Translations under genes and position numbers: made by a program
Notes under the pieces: model-generated
Database searches by the model: none
What the model saw: the letters and a program-made list of their open reading frames with translations, nothing else
What the model was told of the DNA's origin: nothing
Part shown: one piece after another, positions 54,277-61,494 of the stretch
Numbering within the stretch: the first letter of the stretch is position 1
Layout: every line of letters starts with the position of its first letter
Source: Candidatus Heimdallarchaeum endolithica
GTDB taxonomy: Archaea; Asgardarchaeota; Heimdallarchaeia; Heimdallarchaeales; Heimdallarchaeaceae
DNA length: 64,000 bases
NCBI GenBank assembly: GCA_021513715.1
Contig: CP084167.1
Coordinates: 2,679,174 to 2,743,173 of the forward strand
Reading direction: 5' to 3'

Positions 54277-54460
54277 AAGCATGTCCAAAAATTCTTTTTC
54301 ACATACTAAACGGTACGAAGGAGTAAAAGGTAGTTGTAACAGAGAAGAGAACTGTACAAGGTAGAGCGGATGGTGGAAGGTAAGCGATCAAGGATGGGCG
54401 GAAGAGAGAGTTTGAGAAGACCAAAGACGTGTTCAATACTACTACGATACTCGGGGTGAT
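54277..54460 (-). mobile_element. Truncated end of the IS5-like element
   Basis: Starts with AAGCATGTCCAAAAATT, the terminal repeat of the 41864 element, and follows its first 184 bases with few changes. It stops abruptly at GGGGTGAT, where the reading frame of a glycerol-3-phosphate dehydrogenase remnant begins. A deletion between this IS and the gene is the likely cause. Confidence 0.88.
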
Positions 54461-55159
54461 AAGAGTTCGTTCTTTGCTAAAGATCAAATACAAGCAACTT
54501 TTGCTGGAATAAGACCTCTCTTTGTCGATGAAAAGGAGAAAGAAAAAGAGATAACTGATATATCTCGTGAATACAAAATTGTAGAACTAGAAAAAGGGTT
54601 AATCGTTGTTATAGGTGGAAAACTCACTACATATAGATTACTCGCTAAAAAAGTAGTAGATAAAATAACAAAGAAACATTTGAAAATTAGAAGAAAATGT
54701 TTAACTCATAAAGTAAAGTTACCAGGGTCAGACGTGGAAAACTATGAAAAAGAAGAAAAAAGAATTCTTAAAGAATTAGAGTCAATGAATATAGAACCAA
54801 TTTGCGCTTCACACTTAATAAACACGTACGGTACAAGAGTAGATAAAATAATAGAAATAGTAAAAGAAAAACCATCTTTAAAGGATAGAATCTCACAAAA
54901 TAAACCAATCATTAAGGCAGAAATAGAATATATGCTTGCTAATGAGTTTGTTGAAACACTAGAAGATATAATGATTAGACGTACATGGTTAAACCTTGAA
55001 CAAGATCACGGTTTTGATTGTCTTGATTATATATCCAATTGATTAAGAAAAGAATACGAGAAAAAGCATTCAAAAGAAAAAGCTACAGAGATGATTAATC
55101 AGCAAATTATAAACTATAAGGATTATATATCAAAAATGGAGAAAAGAATAAATTATTGA
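54461..55159 (+). pseudogene. Remnant of an FAD-dependent glycerol-3-phosphate dehydrogenase (GlpA/GlpD-like)
   Basis: From base 54461 an open frame without a start codon reads ...QATFAGIRPLFVDEK... and VVIGGKLTTYRLLAKKVVDK, the conserved FAD-binding C-terminal part of GlpA/GlpD. It then continues through a helical tail. An in-frame TGA at 55040 divides ...CLDYISN from LRKEYEKKHSKEK..., which continues to a stop at 55157-55159. The first two thirds of the gene, with the N-terminal FAD motif, are missing and replaced by the IS fragment. It cannot be functional as it stands. Confidence 0.85.
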
Positions 55160-55256
55160 AAAGACAAATTTAATATTGAGCAAAGTAAGTGTAAACCAAT
55201 CTTGTAGTCAGTACGACAGAAATAAATTAGTTTTATATAATAAATTGAAATATTTC

Positions 55257-55296
55257 TGATGTTTGCTGATGTTTATTGATGTTTACTGATGTTTTC
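55257..55296 (+). repeat. Four 10-base tandem repeats upstream of the solute-binding gene
   Basis: Four consecutive 10-base units, TGATGTTTGC, TGATGTTTAT, TGATGTTTAC and TGATGTTTTC. They lie 40-80 bases before the ATG, in promoter position. The repeated TGATG could bind a regulator. Confidence 0.6.
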
Positions 55297-55334
55297 AATA
55301 TCTTTATTAAGTCTTTAACATAATTTAACTTTTG

Positions 55335-57101
55335 ATGAGAAAAATAGTCTTTACTAAATTTATTTTTTTAGTAATAATTCTCTTTTACTCAGCAATATTC
55401 ACTTTTTCAGAAAATACAAATGAAAATGATTACTTCTTTTCTATAAACTTACTATCTCTTAATTATTCTTGTTGTCCTAATGTATATGCTCACCAAATGG
55501 AAGAAGAATTACCCAAAATTGGTATTAATATTAGTTATCATGAATCAACTAGTTGGGGTGGTATTACGCCCAGAACGTGGGGTTACCCCGTTGGTGAAGA
55601 AGGTAAGTTTGATTATATTCCCACCTATGAAGATGGGGGATACGATATTTTCTTTGTAGGTTGGTATTGGGGACTAGATTGGGATCCAACAGATCTGTTT
55701 GATTCTGTAAGTATCGTTCCTAATGGAGATAATGTGTACCAGTATAGTAATCCTAAGTTCGATAGAACACTGGGTGAGTATACAACTGAACTAAATGATG
55801 AAGTACGTATTGAAAAAGCAAAAGAATTACAAGCTATCCTTTATGAAGACCTGCCAGCTATAACCATGCTTTACTTCGTAGAAATTTATGGGTGCAATAA
55901 GAATGTCAATGGAATTGACCCTACTTTGTTAATTAACAGTGCTCATCGTTCAGAAAATTGGGAAAAAATAAATGGAGAGAACATTAGCTGGGCTATACCC
56001 GCAGAGTTAACAGAATACAGCATATTTATACAAGAATCTTATTATGATAAACTATGGATGAATTGTGTTTATTATGGACTTTTTGAACGTTCACAAGAAA
56101 CTCATCTGATGGAACCAGTTATAGCTAAAAACTACACTGTTAGTGAAGATAAGAAAGTTATTAGAGTTGATATTAATCCTAACGCCTATTTCTCTAATGG
56201 TGATAAAGTAACAGCTTACGATGTAGATTATACTTATGAACTGTTTATGACAAAATCGCTAGACACACCATATTACAAAAAACTAACAAACCTATTCGAA
56301 AATAACGATTCAATTAAGGCAATAGATAATGATACAGTGGAATTTAAATTCAAAGAACCTTATGGTTTCGCCTTAAGTGTATTAAGTCATGGTATAATAA
56401 ACAAAAAAATAGTAAGTCAATATATAGAAGAAAATGGGTACAAGCTTACAGTCCTAGACCAAGCTCTGGTAACAAGCACAGGACCATATATGCTAAACGT
56501 TTCAGAGTTTAATACAAGTAAAAGTATAGTAACACTCAGACCAAATCCATATTGGTCTATTACAGAAAATAATCCAGTAAATAAGATAATATTCCAGTAC
56601 ATAAGTGGTAAAGATACAGCAATTAGTGCTTTAGCAAATGGTACAATAGATATAGTCGATTCAAGTTATTCCGCAAAAGAAACAGATTTTGAAAATATAG
56701 AAGCGAATATCCTAAAAGCTAAAAGCATAACTACAGAGGAAATGGCTATAAATATGAAACACCCTATAATAGGAACAGGAGAACTTACACCTCTAGGAAC
56801 AGCAGAAGCAGCAAAAAAAATACGTAAAGCTATAAGTCACGCAGTACCAAGAGAAACCCTAACAGAAAAAGTATTTTATGGAACAGCTGTCCCAGGAATA
56901 ACGCCAATGCCTGAAGGATGTGTAGGTTTTGATTCGTCATTAGAACCCTATTCTTATGACCTAAATCTAGCCATTCAACTAATTGAGGAAACAGGATTTA
57001 CAAGAAATACTACAACAGACACAACAGGAAATGCTAGATTACTAGTAATAACATTGATTTCTATTTGTTATGCTGTAATCTTAAAAAGAAAAAAGAAATA
57101 A
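55335..57101 (+). CDS. Extracellular solute-binding protein (family 5), apparently circularly permuted
   Basis: A protein of about 588 residues with a signal peptide (RKIVFTKFIFLVIILFYSAI) and a C-terminal membrane helix with a basic tail (VITLISICYAVILKRKKK). It belongs to the oligopeptide/sugar SBP_bac_5 family, but the order is reversed. Residues about 45-215 look like the family's C-terminal half (YDIFFVGWYWGLDWDPTDLF ... VNGIDP). Residues about 230-565 look like the N-terminal half (MEPVIAKNYTVSEDKK ... DLNLAIQLIEETGF). No ABC transporter subunits lie nearby. It would bind oligosaccharides or peptides at the cell surface. Confidence 0.75.
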   Translation: MRKIVFTKFIFLVIILFYSAIFTFSENTNENDYFFSINLLSLNYSCCPNVYAHQMEEELPKIGINISYHESTSWGGITPRTWGYPVGEEGKFDYIPTYEDGGYDIFFVGWYWGLDWDPTDLFDSVSIVPNGDNVYQYSNPKFDRTLGEYTTELNDEVRIEKAKELQAILYEDLPAITMLYFVEIYGCNKNVNGIDPTLLINSAHRSENWEKINGENISWAIPAELTEYSIFIQESYYDKLWMNCVYYGLFERSQETHLMEPVIAKNYTVSEDKKVIRVDINPNAYFSNGDKVTAYDVDYTYELFMTKSLDTPYYKKLTNLFENNDSIKAIDNDTVEFKFKEPYGFALSVLSHGIINKKIVSQYIEENGYKLTVLDQALVTSTGPYMLNVSEFNTSKSIVTLRPNPYWSITENNPVNKIIFQYISGKDTAISALANGTIDIVDSSYSAKETDFENIEANILKAKSITTEEMAINMKHPIIGTGELTPLGTAEAAKKIRKAISHAVPRETLTEKVFYGTAVPGITPMPEGCVGFDSSLEPYSYDLNLAIQLIEETGFTRNTTTDTTGNARLLVITLISICYAVILKRKKK

Positions 57102-57232
57102 ATTAAATCCTTCTATCAGATAACACAGCAATGAAACAATATCTCATATATAAAGGGATTTGGGATATTGTTCATATTTTCATATTTCTCTCTTCTATAA
57201 ATATGGTCTATGATTATTGAATAATAAATCTA

Positions 57233-57958
57233 CTAATCATCATTTTGTAATTTTTTTTCATCTTTTTTTCTTACTCTATCTGTGAATTTAGCCAATCTGT
57301 TGTACATAAAATTTCCAAAAAATTTCTCAATTATTGCTGGAGGAAGACCTTCTTTTTTCCTATTCATTATAAGTTGAGAATAGATGTCATCAAAAGAATT
57401 AACAAAACCTTTATCTTCAACTACCCAGTGTTGTAAAACAACAAGATCGCTTTTTCCATTCCAGTCAATAGTAGGAATTTGCTCTTTTGTTATTTTACCT
57501 TGTTTTAGCAAAGATTCATACAAAGCTTTGTCTAAAAGTGATTCACAAGAAATCCACTTGTTGTCCAAAAAGCATTCACACCAAAAATGGCTAGCTTGAT
57601 TAGAGATTTTATTGTAAACAAAATTAGGAACAAGTGGTTTTAGTGATTCCTTTAGAGCTGATGATACTCTGAGTCTAGAAGGAATACCAACAGCTCGAAG
57701 AAAAGCCATATGAAGAGAAGTCTTATTTGCACATTCACCATAACCTTTTTTCAAAGTCCTAGAAGCTCGAGCATCAACATTTGAAATGCCAAACTTAATG
57801 TTATCTCTAATCCAATAAAAAATCTTTAGAGCTTTATCAAGCTGAGTGGTTGCTCCCTCTACAATTTCCATAACTTTATCTCTGATAATTGAATTATTAA
57901 AATCACAACTTCTTGTGGGTTGGAGAAAAAGCTCTAGGCTATTGTTGATGTTATACAT
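57233..57958 (-). CDS. Transglutaminase-like protein
   Basis: A 241-residue protein with the papain-like transglutaminase core: IFYWIRDNIKFGIS, the nucleophile region KGYGECANKTSLHMAFLRAVGIPSRL (Cys-containing; Cys near residue 75), and ASHFWCECFLDNKWISCES, which supplies the His and acidic partner. There is no signal peptide, so it is probably intracellular, with a basic tail. Archaeal members of this fold act as proteases or are uncharacterised. The gene is separated by 130 bases from the convergent solute-binding gene. Confidence 0.85.
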   Translation of the reverse strand: MYNINNSLELFLQPTRSCDFNNSIIRDKVMEIVEGATTQLDKALKIFYWIRDNIKFGISNVDARASRTLKKGYGECANKTSLHMAFLRAVGIPSRLRVSSALKESLKPLVPNFVYNKISNQASHFWCECFLDNKWISCESLLDKALYESLLKQGKITKEQIPTIDWNGKSDLVVLQHWVVEDKGFVNSFDDIYSQLIMNRKKEGLPPAIIEKFFGNFMYNRLAKFTDRVRKKDEKKLQNDD

Positions 57959-58161
57959 ATCTAGTCATCTTTTATGTAAAAAAGTAACATCAATGTTCTT
58001 ATATCTTTTGAAAAAAACTTGAATTTACTAATTCAAAAGAAGAGAAATGCTTTTTATAAGTAATCTGAAAGGTGCTGTTAGATATTTTTCTTAACTAAAA
58101 TTGTAATGTTAATATGTTGACTAAAAATATAATTGATTTATTCATTTTAAGAGATTTTAAT

Positions 58162-59178
58162 ACGCATGTCCAAAAATTCTTTTTCACCTACTAAACGGTC
58201 CGAAGGAGTAAAAAGTAGTTGTAACAGAGGAGAGAACCATAAAGGGTAGAGAGAATGGTAGAGGGTAAGCGATCAAGGATCGGGGGAAGAGAGAGTTTAA
58301 GGAGACTAAACCAACGACATGTTCAATACTACTACGATACTCGGGGTGGTTATTATGATAGACGATACAGACCAGTGTAGAGACGATGAGCTTGAACTAT
58401 TGGTCCGAGGGGAGGAGGAAAGGGATAACGAGCATTACTTTTTGGGAGAATAACAGGGAAAAAGGAATGTTGGCTAAGAAGACCCACGATATTTTCTGTC
58501 CAGTAGGCACAGTTACCATAGAAACTCAAGAACTGTCTCAAGAATGCAGGAGGAAGTTTCTGCCATAGTAAACCGAAGACTTTACTATCGTGAGTGTTAC
58601 TAGCAGAATGAGCTAGAGAGACTATAGCTCTGGAGGGTAAACCTACTATAAGGTGTATCTTCCAGAAAAGTTTAGTTTGGAGGTTTTCTTTAGTGCTCCC
58701 CTTGACCATTTGAGAAAACGCCAAACAGAAGCTTGACGAATTTTAAAACCTGAACTATCCACCCCATATCTTTCAACCCTTTTTTTCTCATCATTTCTCC
58801 CCCTAAATCTATTATCTATTGCTCTAAGATTTTACTTTCTGTTACTCTCCACACTACATGAAAAGTGGATTTGGAAGGAATATTCTTCATCCACCCCTCT
58901 TCTATCAAAAAGTCGCATAAAGACAATTTTTCTTCTAACTTCCTCCAGGCTATTCCTTCTATTCTCGCAATAATTGCTATTGCTAATATCACCCATCTCT
59001 CTACTATTCTTTTTCTCCCTCTCTTACTTTCTCTCGTTTCCTCTTTCACCAGTTTCTTAAGGAAAAGTTCATTAATGACTATGAATTCTCTTACTTTTTG
59101 GGAGTCTAAAATCTGGAAATATATCATACTTCCGACATAAACCCCCGCATTAATAAAAATTAATTTTTGGACATGCTT
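58162..59178 (-). mobile_element. Decayed copy of the IS5-like element
   Basis: Both ends keep the GCATGTCCAAAAATT repeat and the interior follows the intact element at 41864-42867. The transposase is broken into two frames (58353-58724 and 58816-59127) by frameshifts and substitutions, including damage to the first DDE region, so it is no longer coding. No clear target duplication remains. Confidence 0.9.
58353..59127 (-). pseudogene. Broken IS5-like transposase
   Basis: The two frames match the intact transposase at 41893-42837: 59127-58816 gives the N-terminal part from MIYFQILDSQKVREF, and 58724-58353 the part from KLFWKIHLIVGLPSRA to IVQAHRLYTG. The catalytic Asp of the VDSSGF region lies in the gap. 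Non-functional. Confidence 0.88.
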
Positions 59179-59480
59179 TTTTTATACTAAAAAATGTTAC
59201 AAGATCTAAAAAAGTAAAAAAAAATGATTAAATCTATTTTTATTCTTGAATGTTACAAATTGGCTTGAGCTTTGAAATCTTGATTTCTTCCTGCTTTGTC
59301 TGAATTATATAGAATGAGCTTTGCAGTCTCCTTTGTTGTAGATTTTGTTTTTTTGTCATCGTGTCACTATTATCTCATAAAGAAGTTATAATATTTAATC
59401 ATTCTATTTTAAAAGCTATCTTTCTTCATTTATCGTCCTAAGTGTGTTTGGTTGGTGTTTGTGCTTTTATTTATTCTTGT
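59179..59480. other. AT-rich intergenic region
   Basis: About 300 bases between the decayed IS copy and the HEPN-like gene. A short frame on the minus strand (MTKKQNLQQRRLQSS) is not convincing. Nothing else is seen. Confidence 0.5.
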
Positions 59481-60392
59481 TTATAATTCAACCAAATCTA
59501 TAAGTTCACAAAAGTCTTTATATAGAGAAACAACTTCTTTCTTTTTTAATCTAAAGTCCAATTTATGTTTTGTAGAATTATACTGAATTCTTATTTGGTT
59601 TAATAATCTTTCTTGGTGTTTATCAATAATTTTTCTTTGAACTAAATCTTGAATTAAGTTTTGATTAATCTCCTTTTTCTTTTGATTTAGTAAGTGAATA
59701 CACCAAAGTTCTGAAACTCTCCCCAACGATAACATTGATGCAATGGTATCTACTTTTAGTAATTCGTCGATTTTTTTTGTTTGCGAAATCAAATCCTCAT
59801 GATTCAGAGGTTCAGTAATCTCTCTAATATGTAACCCATTAGCACATGTATCTATTTCTGTTTCTAAGAGGCCCCATTTATAATCAAATGTAGAAATTAT
59901 TTGATTTTTTGCATCATCCATAATCCATTTCTCTAGTTCTTCTTTAGGCATTAGATCAAGTTCATATGTTTTCCTTCTTTCTTCTCTACGATAATAACTA
60001 ACAATGATCTTATCCTTTTTTCTTTCTACTAAATAGTTTCCATAGACCTCATCTGTTTCCCAGACATCTCTCTCTAGCAGAAAAATAATTGAATCTTTAC
60101 GACTTCTTCTATAATCTTTATGTATGAAAGATATAACTTTTTCATCAAAATAATAATGATATTTTTGGAGGAAATCCCAAATTTCCTGTAAGTGATTTAA
60201 CAACAATCCCAGTAATGTTTTTGGCCATGAATATTTAGGTTCAGTAAACCTTGGTTTAGCAATACATAAACTGTTTTCTTTATTAAAGTTAACTCTCATC
60301 TCGCGTTTGTAAGGGATTTCTCGCAGTTTGCCTTCTAGTTTTTTATGTTTTTCCAATAGCTCATTTCCTAACTTAACCAACTCTTCTTGCAT
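59481..60392 (-). CDS. HEPN-like protein paired with a minimal nucleotidyltransferase
   Basis: A 303-residue protein, unusually long for a HEPN partner. The N-terminal part is a charged alpha/beta region (DYRRSRKDSIIFLLERDVW). The C-terminal part is helical and ends in LLNQIRIQYNSTKHKLDFRL, an R...N...H pattern like the HEPN active site, though with wider spacing than usual. It follows 13 bases after the MNT-like gene, forming a two-gene operon in the order common for HEPN-MNT modules. If correct it would be an RNase toxin controlled by adenylylation. The HEPN call is tentative. Confidence 0.6.
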   Translation of the reverse strand: MQEELVKLGNELLEKHKKLEGKLREIPYKREMRVNFNKENSLCIAKPRFTEPKYSWPKTLLGLLLNHLQEIWDFLQKYHYYFDEKVISFIHKDYRRSRKDSIIFLLERDVWETDEVYGNYLVERKKDKIIVSYYRREERRKTYELDLMPKEELEKWIMDDAKNQIISTFDYKWGLLETEIDTCANGLHIREITEPLNHEDLISQTKKIDELLKVDTIASMLSLGRVSELWCIHLLNQKKKEINQNLIQDLVQRKIIDKHQERLLNQIRIQYNSTKHKLDFRLKKKEVVSLYKDFCELIDLVEL

Positions 60393-60405
60393 TTAAACCC
60401 CAATA

Positions 60406-60750
60406 TCATTGAAACTTACTGCATGGTTCTAGCGCTAAACTTACTTTTCCTCCACTTTCAGGAAAAACATTGACCACGTTACCAGATCCACCTAACTCTA
60501 CTCTAACTTTTTCACCTTTGTATTCTGCTATTTCTTTTTCTAAACACTTAATTAGCTTCGGATAGAATTTTTCTTTGGTTGTTTCTCCTCCTTCTATGCA
60601 GAATTGGTAATCAAAATCACTAGTTCGTTGAAAATCTCCTCTGTTTCTAGATCCCACAGCCCTAATTTCTATGTTGGGAAAGCATTTTTTAACGTGCTGT
60701 TTTACTACATTTGCAAAATCATCATAAAATTTTTTACTTCTTGGTTTCAT
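60406..60750 (-). CDS. Minimal nucleotidyltransferase (MNT-like)
   Basis: A 114-residue protein with the polymerase-beta-type motif AVGSRNRGDFQRTSDFDYQF: the GS...R-G and the SDFD pair that carries the metal-binding acids. It is very close to the minimal size of this fold. MNT proteins of toxin-antitoxin pairs add AMP to a HEPN partner; the downstream gene fits that role. Archaeal CCA-adding or kanamycin-type transferases are longer and less likely. Confidence 0.82.
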   Translation of the reverse strand: MKPRSKKFYDDFANVVKQHVKKCFPNIEIRAVGSRNRGDFQRTSDFDYQFCIEGGETTKEKFYPKLIKCLEKEIAEYKGEKVRVELGGSGNVVNVFPESGGKVSLALEPCSKFQ

Positions 60751-61494
60751 ATTTCGTTGATTATTTCGAACATATTTTAATTTTTCTATAAACCAATATA
60801 ATAAGTAAGGTATTCCTTAAAGAAACAATTGTCGATTTGTTAGTAGATTCAAATACATATTATAAAGAGAACTGTTTTAATTAGGGCAAGTGTGGGAAGA
60901 AGTGAAGAAATAGTTCAAGAAAATTAAAGAATTAGTGGATAAAACCCTAAATCAAGATAAATAATAAATTGTATCATAAGCTCAATGAATATTATTGAAA
61001 AGTTATCTCTTGACATGGTTTACGATGTTTAATTATTATTTAAGAAACAATAAAAACAGTAAATAAGTCAAATTTAATAAGCTGGACATTTGCGTTTTTA
61101 TCACTATATTAAGATATGATATTCGAAACTTGGATAAGATTACCAATTGACAAAAATCGTTACAAAGATTTTGATATGTGAATGAAGTTAGTTTTTCTTT
61201 TCTGAATCCTCTAGTGTAATTGCTAAACTTCTTATGGATTTTATTGAAAACATCAAAACACCACAAACAATTTTTCTTTTGGTAAGTGCAGACATTTGAG
61301 AGAGATCCATATTACTAGCTGGATTAGAAGAGAACTGTGTAAAACCCAATCTGTCGCAGTTGAAAAACTAGTTTCTCTTTATTTTAACAAATTTATAGTT
61401 CTTTAAGGCTTTGAATCTTATTTTGATTAAAAATTTGTTAACATTTATTGTTTTATATCATAAAACCTCTCTTCAATTAATTTTGGTAGTATTA
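60751..61494. other. Long intergenic region with possible gene debris
   Basis: About 740 bases without a supportable gene. Short patches read like broken coding sequence (for example KIKELVDKTLNQDK near 60935, IAKLLMDFIENIKTP near 61215), interrupted by stops in all frames. It may contain remnants of a lost gene; no family is recognisable. Confidence 0.5.

Noticed and set aside
54299-54493. A 64-codon minus-strand frame spanning the IS fragment and the start of the GlpA-like remnant
   Set aside because: It crosses a junction between two unrelated sequences and is not conserved in either.
55257-55296. Possible CRISPR remnant or box C/D RNA (TGATG motifs)
   Set aside because: The units are 10 bases long without spacers, and no C/D box pair with guide spacing could be drawn.
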